DNA of 64,000 nucleotides from Flavobacterium sp. KACC 22761 (GTDB taxonomy: Bacteria > Bacteroidota > Bacteroidia > Flavobacteriales > Flavobacteriaceae): assembly GCF_034058155.1 (NCBI RefSeq), contig NZ_CP139148.1, positions 4,278,001 to 4,342,000 of the forward strand, read 5' to 3'. The notes under the pieces are model-generated. The model saw only the letters and a program-made list of their open reading frames with translations. It made no database searches and was not told where the DNA came from. This document shows, piece after piece, positions 21,236-29,381 of the stretch. The translations under genes and the position numbers were made by a program. The stretch's first letter is position 1. Each line of letters begins with the position of its first letter.

Positions 21236-22765
21236 ATGAAAAAACTCAATACTATTTTAACCCTAAACCATTTCACTGATCGAAGCAAAAAACAATACGT
21301 ATATGTGAGTAAAACATCTGACAAACTTTCTGTGCTAGAAAAAATAGGCTATGGTTTGGGAGATTTTGCAGCGAATTTGATTTTTCAAACTTTGCTTACT
21401 TTTTTGGCTTTCTTTTATACCGATGTTTATAAAATTCCTGCCGGAACTGCAAGTATTATTATTTTTATTGGCGGTTTTATTGGTGCTTTTTTTAATATCA
21501 TTATGGGTATTATTGCTGATCGTACTCAAAGTCATTGGGGAAAATTCAGACCTTGGATTTTATGGACTGCGTTACCTTTTGGAATTGGTTCTGTACTAAC
21601 TTTTTTAACCCCAAATTTTAACGAAACCGGGAAAATTATCTATACGTTACTGACTTATTTTTTCCTAGTATTAATCTACTCTGCGAATAATTTGCCATAT
21701 GTTGCTCTGAGTGGTGTTTTAACAGGCGATATGAAAGAAAGAAACAGCCTTTCATCTTATCGTTTTGTTGCTGTAATGATTGCTCAATTTGTAATTCAGT
21801 CCCTTTTATTGCCCTTGGTCTTGATTTTTGGGCATGGTGATAAAGCAGTAGGTTTTAAAAATACGATGATATTGTTTGCTATCATAGGCACAATTTGTCT
21901 GCTGATCACGTTTTTTACAACCAAAGAAAGAATCATACCATCAAAAAATCAAGAATCCTCAATAAAGCAAGATTTCATGGATTTGTCCAAAAACGGACCT
22001 TGGTTGATTATGGTACTGGTTACTATTTTAGTATTTATAACCTTGTCTTTAAAAGGCGGAATGTATGTTTTTTATTTCAAATATTATTTAGATCCAGCCG
22101 CACAAACCGTTTTTCTGAATGATATTGGCTTTACTTCGTTTATTGAAAACCTGAATAATTCTTTAATAAACATGGGATTTGTAGATCTTCAATGGCCAAA
22201 AGATGTTCCAACCTCTGCTTTTAGTCTTTTTAATGCAGGAGGAATTATTTTTATGATTATTGGTATTATTTTTTCAAAATCACTGGCAGATTTTTTCGGC
22301 AAGCGAAACATATATATCGCTTTTATTTTTTTATCAGCCATCAGTCTGCTACTTTTTAATTTTTACAGCAGAACTGCTATTAAAATAGTTTTTATAACGC
22401 AATTAGTTCATGGCTTTCTTTATGGCATAACAATTCCTTTACTATGGGCAATGATTGCCGATGTGGCTGATTATAGCGAATGGAAAAACAATCGAAGAGC
22501 AACTGCTACTGTTTTTTCGGCGATGCTATTAGGGTTAAAAATAGGAATCAGTATTGGTGGTGCATTAGGAGCCGCTTTTTTGTCTAAATATGGCTATGTA
22601 GCCGAAGAAGCAAATCAGGTTCCGGCAGCATTAGAAGGAATTAAACTTTCTATAAGTATTTATCCTGGCTTCATTTTCATTATTAGCGCAGTTTTATTAT
22701 GCTACTACATCATCGATAAAAAAATGGAAATCCAGATTGAAACCGATCTAAAAGAAAGAAGATAA
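21236..22765 (+). CDS. GPH-family (glycoside-pentoside-hexuronide) cation symporter
   Basis: 509 residues with 12 predicted membrane helices. The start of the transport domain, KIGYGLGDFAANLIFQ, is the GPH signature. DRTQSHWGKFRPWILW is the conserved loop after helix 2, and MIADVADYSEWKNNRRAT is the central to late loop. Such carriers (XylP, XynB-like, MelB) import xylosides, melibiose or glucuronides with H+ or Na+. The ATG at 21236 is preferred over the upstream TTG at 21230. About 25 residues precede the usual beginning, so a GTG near 21305 is an alternative. This is the only intact sugar importer of the inner membrane in the window and the probable route for xylo-oligosaccharides (inference). 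It is the only plus-strand gene in this part. Confidence 0.9.
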   Translation: MKKLNTILTLNHFTDRSKKQYVYVSKTSDKLSVLEKIGYGLGDFAANLIFQTLLTFLAFFYTDVYKIPAGTASIIIFIGGFIGAFFNIIMGIIADRTQSHWGKFRPWILWTALPFGIGSVLTFLTPNFNETGKIIYTLLTYFFLVLIYSANNLPYVALSGVLTGDMKERNSLSSYRFVAVMIAQFVIQSLLLPLVLIFGHGDKAVGFKNTMILFAIIGTICLLITFFTTKERIIPSKNQESSIKQDFMDLSKNGPWLIMVLVTILVFITLSLKGGMYVFYFKYYLDPAAQTVFLNDIGFTSFIENLNNSLINMGFVDLQWPKDVPTSAFSLFNAGGIIFMIIGIIFSKSLADFFGKRNIYIAFIFLSAISLLLFNFYSRTAIKIVFITQLVHGFLYGITIPLLWAMIADVADYSEWKNNRRATATVFSAMLLGLKIGISIGGALGAAFLSKYGYVAEEANQVPAALEGIKLSISIYPGFIFIISAVLLCYYIIDKKMEIQIETDLKERR

Positions 22766-22798
22766 AAACGACTTAAATAACTTTAATATAAAAATAAA

Positions 22799-22826
22799 AA
22801 ACCTGACACATTTTAGCGTCAGGTTT
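22799..22826. terminator. Bidirectional terminator hairpin
   Basis: AAACCTGAC pairs with GTCAGGTTT around a 10-nt loop, with an A run on the left and T-rich sequence on the right. It lies between the convergent symporter and haloperoxidase-like genes. Confidence 0.8.
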
Positions 22827-22852
22827 AAATATATAATTAATTATATTTTCTA

Positions 22853-24412
22853 TTATTCAGCTCCATCACTACTTGCTCTTGCAAGTGCAAAAGCAGCTAC
22901 TTTTTTACCTAATGCCAAACCTTTTTCACAATCACTTCGATAATGTATTGCGCCATACATTCTTGAGTTTGATGCCTCTAAAGCCATTGCTTCATATTCC
23001 ATTTTTTTAGCCGGAATAAAATGTGATAAAACCGCACAGGCAGAAGCGCTAAAAGTAGAATGCCCCGAAACATAAGCCGGAAAATTAGGTACTCCCGCAG
23101 TGGTTTTAATTGAAGGATCCATTTGACAAGGGCGTGGATTGAAATAAGCATATTTTGCATCCCAGCAACTTATCGCTGCATCCATCATGGCAACATTTAA
23201 TAAAGCCAAATTTCTTGCCCAGCGAACCTCGCTGTAGGATTGTTGTACAAAAGTTTCAGAAGCAATCGCGTTCCAATGCCCTGGAGGCGTGTACGTATCT
23301 ACTCCATCGGCCCAAAAACTTACAATTTCCAAATGTTCACGAGACTTGTCCTGACTAAACATTTTAATCTCAGCTAATTCTTTAGCAAAAGCTTCAGATT
23401 TTGTTGAAGGAGGTGCCGGAGGACGATTTGCAACTACATCAGCTTCAGTCATTAAAAATGATTTTACTTTTCCAAATAAAGGCAACATTGGCGGTCTTGC
23501 GGGCACTTCTAATGATTTCCAAGGAGTTTCGCCTTTTGCTGCAGTCTCAGATTCTAATGCTGCCCAAATTGCTGGTGTACCAATAGCAGCTCCTGCTCCA
23601 TCAGTTGAAGCACGAGTGATGAATTTTGCCGCAACCTTTCTTCCTAAAATTATTCCGGCATCAACATCAGAACGAACATTTGCACCACTGATAATTCGGT
23701 ATAGTTTTTCTTCTTCTGCCTTTTCGTTTACATAAGCAATTTCAGTAGGGAATAATAATTTTAAAAGCTCTACCGTAACTCCTGTCACAACAGCATCTTC
23801 TGAAGGGAAAGACGGCAAAGTACTTTTAGGAATTAAAACTTGCAAACTTGGATCAACAGTATAAGGCGCTGCCCTGTTGTAAATCTTTTTATAATACCAT
23901 GCCGCAACTAGCGCATCATATTGAGCGGCACTTACATAAGCATAAGCTCTTGCGGCATAAGGCGGATTAGAAAATGGAAATTGAGGATAAGCAAACGGAT
24001 TTGCCGCTGAAGGTGCCGGATAAGTTCCATCTTCATTTTGATACGGTGGACGATTGTGTCTCGCTACCAATGTTCTCAAAATTTCATTCCATCGCAGCAC
24101 ACTACCTACGCTCCAATACTCGATTATTCTTTTTTGTTCTTTTGTAATATCGACCTGAAAACTCTTTATTTCATTAATCTCTCTGGTATATGCAGGTGAA
24201 TTTGTCGCAACGGGAACATCTATTGTAAATTCATCTGGTGCGGTCAAAAGATAGGTTTTCCAAGTGCCAGCTTCAGCATCTGTATTTGTCGGGCTTAATT
24301 GCGGAAACTGCTCATTGCGTGGTGTAATATCATCATCACACGAATAAATTAATCCGACTGCAAAAAGTAATATCAGACTTTTTAAAACTATATTTTTTAT
24401 ATTATTTTTCAT
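22853..24412 (-). CDS. Vanadium-dependent haloperoxidase-like PAP2-superfamily lipoprotein
   Basis: 519 residues. A lipobox ends at Cys25 (LIYSCDDD), so the protein is lipid-anchored outside the inner membrane. The C-terminal part holds the complete PAP2/vanadium-haloperoxidase signature: a KX6RP block (KYAYFNPRP), SGH (YVSGHSTFSAS) and an SRX5HX3D block (SRMYGAIHYRSD). In haloperoxidases these residues bind vanadate and use H2O2 to oxidise halide. In acid phosphatases the same residues hydrolyse phosphate esters, so sequence alone cannot say which. Length matches haloperoxidases better than phosphatases. It starts 1 bp after the outer-membrane protein gene at 24414, so the two are in one operon. 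A second, different copy lies at 31642. Confidence 0.82.
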   Translation of the reverse strand: MKNNIKNIVLKSLILLFAVGLIYSCDDDITPRNEQFPQLSPTNTDAEAGTWKTYLLTAPDEFTIDVPVATNSPAYTREINEIKSFQVDITKEQKRIIEYWSVGSVLRWNEILRTLVARHNRPPYQNEDGTYPAPSAANPFAYPQFPFSNPPYAARAYAYVSAAQYDALVAAWYYKKIYNRAAPYTVDPSLQVLIPKSTLPSFPSEDAVVTGVTVELLKLLFPTEIAYVNEKAEEEKLYRIISGANVRSDVDAGIILGRKVAAKFITRASTDGAGAAIGTPAIWAALESETAAKGETPWKSLEVPARPPMLPLFGKVKSFLMTEADVVANRPPAPPSTKSEAFAKELAEIKMFSQDKSREHLEIVSFWADGVDTYTPPGHWNAIASETFVQQSYSEVRWARNLALLNVAMMDAAISCWDAKYAYFNPRPCQMDPSIKTTAGVPNFPAYVSGHSTFSASACAVLSHFIPAKKMEYEAMALEASNSRMYGAIHYRSDCEKGLALGKKVAAFALARASSDGAE

Positions 24413-24413
24413 C

Positions 24414-25325
24414 TTACTTGCCTTTTTTATTAAAATTAATCAGATAGAAAATACCTCCATAAAATGAAGTTGCTTCTCCCACATTTCTACCTTCTGTTAC
24501 TACATTATATCCGCCTACAATAGATAATTCAGGTTGTTTTATAACCGTATATTTTCCATTCACACCCAATTTAAAAGCATTCATGGTATTGCTAGGAAAA
24601 GGCATGTTGTTTTTTGTAATATCAAAACCTCCAGATTGTGTAACCGAATTGTCGATAATAGCTTCTGCAATCAGTCTTGAGGAGCGATATCCGAATCTAA
24701 AATTGACATTTATTAAATCTGGCATATCTACTTCATTGGTGTAATGAATTTCATTATCTAAATAGGAATTTCGATCAATTGTGATGTTTCCTCTTTTCAG
24801 ATAAGCTCCAGAGAAAGTAGCAAAAAAATGGCGATACTGGACATCTCCCATCAATCTAAGTGTTCCTGTATTGCTCCCAAGACCAAGGCTTAATGGCAAA
24901 TAATCGGCAGCATAATCTGATCCAGGCGTTGAATAACTTCCTAAAACAATTAATGCATACTTGACATTACCAATATTTTTTTTAATTGGCATGTATTTTA
25001 AAGTGAAAGTTAAATCCTGTATTCCTTTTTGACCTTTCATAGTTCCTGCTGTTGCTTTAGTTTCAACATAAGGAACAGTTAAAAGAAAATTTAACTTGTC
25101 GAATATTCCGTAATTCCCCATAAAAGCAGGACCTTGAGCGGATACCGTTCCGAGATTAAGATTTTCTCTTTTATAAATGCCTTCCCAATATTCGTTCCAA
25201 CTACTGTATTGATAAACCGCCCCGAAGCAAAAATCATTTTTCTTCATCATAAGCGCATCTATATCAGTTTGTGCATTCATCATAAGGGAAATTATGAAGA
25301 GAAAACACAAGTATATTTTTTTCAT
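24414..25325 (-). CDS. Outer-membrane beta-barrel protein, unknown function
   Basis: 303 residues with a signal peptide (1-18, ending MNAQ). The rest shows alternating aromatic and polar residues with glycine-rich turns (YGIFDKLNFLLTVPYVETK, LTFTLKYMPI), like the barrel family often annotated as MetA-pathway phenol-degradation or transporter-like proteins. No plug or TonB box is seen. It lies between DoxX-like (37 bp upstream) and haloperoxidase-like (1 bp downstream) genes, so the three are probably translated from one message. It may form a channel for substrates or products of its partner enzyme (inference). The family label is tentative. Confidence 0.65.
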   Translation of the reverse strand: MKKIYLCFLFIISLMMNAQTDIDALMMKKNDFCFGAVYQYSSWNEYWEGIYKRENLNLGTVSAQGPAFMGNYGIFDKLNFLLTVPYVETKATAGTMKGQKGIQDLTFTLKYMPIKKNIGNVKYALIVLGSYSTPGSDYAADYLPLSLGLGSNTGTLRLMGDVQYRHFFATFSGAYLKRGNITIDRNSYLDNEIHYTNEVDMPDLINVNFRFGYRSSRLIAEAIIDNSVTQSGGFDITKNNMPFPSNTMNAFKLGVNGKYTVIKQPELSIVGGYNVVTEGRNVGEATSFYGGIFYLINFNKKGK

Positions 25326-25362
25326 TTTTAATTTGTTTGTTGGTTAATAGTTTGTTTTCTAT

Positions 25363-25878
25363 TTACTCATTCAGCATTTGTTGATTCTGAATGGCAACGT
25401 TCGCAGTAAATTTTTCCTGCTCTTTTTTCAAGCTCATTGCTGCATAATAATCTTCGTTGTATTTGCCTGCAATAACCAGTGCGCCTGCTACCAAAACAAT
25501 ATTTTTAATAACGTATTGACCAGCTAATGTTGGTTCATAAGGAAAGATTTCAAAACAACTGGATTTTAGAATGAAAAAAGTGGATAGCGTTGCCATCATG
25601 TGCAATAATAACAGCACAATAGTTACCGGAATTAATTTTCTAAAGAGCAATCCCAATCCGATACATACTTCACAAATTCCAAGAATTGGAATAAAGAATT
25701 CTGGCTTTAGCCAAAAAACAGTTTTCGCCACCATGTCGCCTGCAGGACTAAGACCAAAGATTTTTAGAAGTCCGAACCAAATGTAAATGATGACAAGAGC
25801 CATGCGCATTATGGAAACACTATGTTTTCCTATTTTTTCACTTAATGAGAAATAGAAAGAATTAAAAGTAGTTTTCAT
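25363..25878 (-). CDS. DoxX-like / DUF417 (YkgB-like) membrane protein
   Basis: 171 residues with four hydrophobic segments (about 25-42, 58-75, 82-102, 115-135). YIWFGLLKIFGLSPAG and the segment GQYVIKNIVLVAGALVI are characteristic of the DoxX/YkgB-like group. These inner-membrane proteins are linked in other systems to thiol and oxidative-stress chemistry, with YkgB itself tied to reactive chlorine response. That would fit a haloperoxidase neighbour, but this is inference. First gene of the DoxX - barrel - haloperoxidase operon. A hairpin separates it from the preceding gene. Confidence 0.75.
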   Translation of the reverse strand: MKTTFNSFYFSLSEKIGKHSVSIMRMALVIIYIWFGLLKIFGLSPAGDMVAKTVFWLKPEFFIPILGICEVCIGLGLLFRKLIPVTIVLLLLHMMATLSTFFILKSSCFEIFPYEPTLAGQYVIKNIVLVAGALVIAGKYNEDYYAAMSLKKEQEKFTANVAIQNQQMLNE

Positions 25879-25927
25879 TTGTCTTGAATTTTAGGATTAG
25901 TTAATAAAGTGTGTGTAAAAACAAGTC

Positions 25928-25954
25928 CTTACAATGTCTTAGAGACACTGTAAG
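25928..25954 (-). terminator. Terminator hairpin
   Basis: CTTACA/TGTAAG and TGTCT/AGACA pair around a 3-nt loop with one mismatch, followed on the minus strand by a T-rich run. It lies between the FG-GAP gene ending at 26025 and the DoxX-like gene. A plus-strand T run is also present. Confidence 0.6.
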
Positions 25955-26024
25955 TATTGTTTTTAGAAAGTCAAAACTGAACCCAAAATGAGAGTTCAAA
26001 AACTTCTCTCGACTTTTTTTTACG

Positions 26025-29000
26025 TTAATTAATCCTGACGCTTTGCAAAAAGGAATTGTTTTTAGTAACCAGAAGATATGTTTTCCCTTGAACTTTTATT
26101 TTTTCCATGTTTTTGACGTCTCCCGGAGTAAAGAATCCGCTTTCAACTGCTGTCACCGATTTGAATTTTCCTTTTCCATTTCCTTTTAAAAATAATCCAT
26201 GACCGGCATCGTTTCGAGGCGTTTCAACTTCAGAATTGTACATGTTTCCTGTAATTAACGCATCAAGATTTCCATCTTTGTCATAATCATCTACCATTAT
26301 TTGATTGATACAGCTCAGTTGCGCATCAACAGGTAATTCATGAATTACGAATTTTCCGTTCTTATTTTCCAAATAAATACTGGCAAAAGATTTTACTTTG
26401 TAATGCAGGGCTTCTTTAAGTGACTTTTCGGTATAAACATCAACAAGAGTAGCTTCTGAAAAACTTTCGTAGTCTTTGAATTTCTTTTTGATATTCGGAA
26501 TTTGCTGTGACGAACAACCACGGCCACGCACCGGATATTGTTTTCCATCATTGTAATAACTCAGTACAATATCTTTGTGTTTGTCATTATCAAAATCTTT
26601 CACAAAAATATCGAAGGTTTCATCTGGAGTTGCTTTGTATTTGTAGTTCAAGCCGTTATTTCCAACAATATAATCCATGTCGCCATCCTTATCAAAATCG
26701 CCTTGTTGAATGCTCCACCACCAACCGGTAGTATCATCGTTAAGTCCCATTTCTTTTGTAACTTCTTTGAAACCTGCTTTTGAATTTTGAAAAATTCGGA
26801 TAGGCATCCATTCACCTACAACAATAATATCATCTAATTTATCATTGTTGATATCTGTAATTACAGCGCTTGTCGCCATTCCGAGATTAATAAATTCTTT
26901 AGGAGCTTTCTTAGAAATTTCAAATTTTGGTTGTGTTGCTGTGCTTATATTGTGCAACAAATAAGTTGTTGTTGGTGAAGGATATTGTCCTGGAACCTGT
27001 CTTCCTAAAACCAAAAGATCCTGTTTTCCATCTTTATCATAATCAATCGGGTACACTTTTGAACCGCTTACTAACATTGATGGCAATACTCCTGCCGAAG
27101 CTTTAGTAAAATCACCTTTTCCGTTGTTGATATATAATCTGTCTTGCAATTTTGGATCATTAATCAAAAATTCGTAACCACCGCTTACCACATACAAATC
27201 GTTATCTCCATCATTATCTGCGTCAAAAATTAATGTTCCTGTATCTTCACTAGCTTTATCTAATTCCAATGCTGGAATGCTTTTTTCGACAAAACCATTT
27301 TTAGTCTGAAAAAACATTTTCCCAGAATAAGTTGCAGAACCTCCAATAAAATAATCATCAAGACCATCTTTATTCAAATCACCTACAGCAATCACAGGAC
27401 CAAAAGTTGACATTTTATGAGGCAATAAAACCTGATCCTTAAAATCATCGTATTTATTTTCTTCGTGTTTGTAAACTGGAAAAATCTTGGTTTCTGTTGC
27501 AAATAATTGACTTTTCGGAGCTGTTTTCGCTACAATTTCTTCTTTAGCATCCTGCTCTTTAAAATGAAGTGTTTGATTCGCTTTTACATTGTTTAGTTTT
27601 TGCACTTTGCCATTTGTCCAAACCACTTTAACTTCATCAATTGTGTTTTCTTTACCTACACCAAAATGCAATTCAGGAGCAACAGACGACTGAAATCCTC
27701 TTGTTAAAGTAAGTTCTTGCATTTGAGTTCCTTTTTTGGTTCTCACATAAACTCGATTTCCAAGACCATAAACATTTTTTGAATTGCCTTTGAAATCTAC
27801 TTTGAGATAATTGTTGAGTTTTGAACTTGAATTTTCGAAAACTGACGCATAATCGTCGATATTATTTACTACAATATCCAAGTCGCCATCGTTATCTAAA
27901 TCGACGTAAGCAACGCCATTTGAAAAACCTTTATATTCAATTCCCCATTTTTTATTTGCCTGCTCAAAATTTAAATTTCCATTGTTTTGAAACATGAAAT
28001 TATCAATTTTCTCAGATGGAATTTCCTGAGATTTTTTTAGCAAATCTTTTGGTTTTAGATTTAAAGTTTCAAGGCTATGAAAGAAATCATTGTTATTAAT
28101 TTCTCTTCGAGTTCCGTTAGTTACAAACAAATCTTTATTTCCGTCGTTGTCAAAATCGGCGAATAAAGGTCCCCAGCTCCAATCTGTAGATGATGTTCCG
28201 GTGATACGTGATACATTGCCAAAATGCGGAATTCCGTTTTCATAAACACCGGTGTTTAACTGCATACAATTGTGCATGTATTGGTAATTAAAACCTGCAT
28301 CAATGACATCCCAAAAAAGTTTTGGATTCATACTCGACATGTTTGCTTTTTTACGGCGATTGTCCTTCGCATCCATATCAACCTGAAAAAGATCTAAATT
28401 TCCGTCGTTGTTAAAATCTGAAATATCAACGCCCATTCCGTAAAATGAATTATGCGCCATTGCCTCTTTTACCACTTCCTTAAAAGTACCATCCTGATTG
28501 TTTATGTACAAGAAATCGGGTGAGTTGAAATCATTTGAAACGTAAATATCAGGCCAACTATCATTGTTTAAATCGCCCACGGTAGCGCTTAATGACAAAC
28601 CATAGTTTTTTACACCTGCTTGTTCGGTAACATTTGTAAAATGATTTCCATCATTTCGATACAAATGCCCCGATTCATTGTCTTTGACATGAAGCATCAT
28701 TTGTACATAATCGCCCGTGGCCGAATTGAATTTAGTAGGAGGATAATTGGCAACAAACAAATCTAGATCTCCGTCTTTATCATAATCGAAAAAAGTTCCC
28801 TGAACGCTGTTTCCAACATCATCAATCCCGTATTCTTTGGCTTTTTCTGTGAAGGTTCCGTTTCCGTTATTGATATACAATTGATTGTTTTTAGGTCCGA
28901 ATTTCCCTCCAACACTACAATAAATATCCAAAAATCCGTCACCATTAACATCTGCCATAGCTACTCCGGTATACCAACGGCTATCACCTCCTACACCAGC

Positions 29001-29318
29001 TTTTTCCGTAATATCTTCAAATTTTAGATTCCCTTTGTTCAAGTATAATTTATTTGAAACCTGATTTCCTGTAAAATAAATATCAACTAAACCATCGTTA
29101 TTGATATCTCCAGTTGCAACTCCTCCACCCAAATAAATATAATTGTAAGTGAAATAATTAAGGGAATCATTTTCTGTCAAGTTATTACTGAAATCAATTC
29201 CTGTATCAGAACGGTCTAAAGTCGTAAAGATTTTTTGATCAGAATCTTTAGAACAGCTTGCAAGTAATAGTAAGCTCACAATGCTCAAAAAACCTGCTAT
29301 CGTATTTATATTTTTCAT
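26025..29318 (-). CDS. CRTAC1-family FG-GAP propeller lipoprotein with two propellers and ASPIC/UnbV domain
   Basis: 1097 residues. The lipobox ends at Cys22 (LLLLASCSKDS). A long run of FG-GAP/VCBS repeats carries calcium-binding loops of the DxNxDG type (DINNDGLVDIYF, DVNGDGFLDIY, DYDKDGDLDLFV and others). An ASPIC/UnbV domain sits near residues 515-590 (ending KLNNVKANQTLHF). A second repeat region follows to the C-terminus (for example DADNDGDNDLYV, DFDKDGDMDYIV). This propeller-ASPIC-propeller plan is longer than the usual single-propeller CRTAC1 protein. Such proteins are probably surface-exposed binding proteins. No enzyme function is established. It is one of two in the cluster. The start is taken at the ATG opening the signal peptide. 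Confidence 0.88.
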   Translation of the reverse strand: MKNINTIAGFLSIVSLLLLASCSKDSDQKIFTTLDRSDTGIDFSNNLTENDSLNYFTYNYIYLGGGVATGDINNDGLVDIYFTGNQVSNKLYLNKGNLKFEDITEKAGVGGDSRWYTGVAMADVNGDGFLDIYCSVGGKFGPKNNQLYINNGNGTFTEKAKEYGIDDVGNSVQGTFFDYDKDGDLDLFVANYPPTKFNSATGDYVQMMLHVKDNESGHLYRNDGNHFTNVTEQAGVKNYGLSLSATVGDLNNDSWPDIYVSNDFNSPDFLYINNQDGTFKEVVKEAMAHNSFYGMGVDISDFNNDGNLDLFQVDMDAKDNRRKKANMSSMNPKLFWDVIDAGFNYQYMHNCMQLNTGVYENGIPHFGNVSRITGTSSTDWSWGPLFADFDNDGNKDLFVTNGTRREINNNDFFHSLETLNLKPKDLLKKSQEIPSEKIDNFMFQNNGNLNFEQANKKWGIEYKGFSNGVAYVDLDNDGDLDIVVNNIDDYASVFENSSSKLNNYLKVDFKGNSKNVYGLGNRVYVRTKKGTQMQELTLTRGFQSSVAPELHFGVGKENTIDEVKVVWTNGKVQKLNNVKANQTLHFKEQDAKEEIVAKTAPKSQLFATETKIFPVYKHEENKYDDFKDQVLLPHKMSTFGPVIAVGDLNKDGLDDYFIGGSATYSGKMFFQTKNGFVEKSIPALELDKASEDTGTLIFDADNDGDNDLYVVSGGYEFLINDPKLQDRLYINNGKGDFTKASAGVLPSMLVSGSKVYPIDYDKDGKQDLLVLGRQVPGQYPSPTTTYLLHNISTATQPKFEISKKAPKEFINLGMATSAVITDINNDKLDDIIVVGEWMPIRIFQNSKAGFKEVTKEMGLNDDTTGWWWSIQQGDFDKDGDMDYIVGNNGLNYKYKATPDETFDIFVKDFDNDKHKDIVLSYYNDGKQYPVRGRGCSSQQIPNIKKKFKDYESFSEATLVDVYTEKSLKEALHYKVKSFASIYLENKNGKFVIHELPVDAQLSCINQIMVDDYDKDGNLDALITGNMYNSEVETPRNDAGHGLFLKGNGKGKFKSVTAVESGFFTPGDVKNMEKIKVQGKTYLLVTKNNSFLQSVRIN

Positions 29319-29381
29319 TTTTATACTTTAAAAATTTATCAATTTGTCTAATGGATTAATCTCTTAACTCCGAGCAATTTA

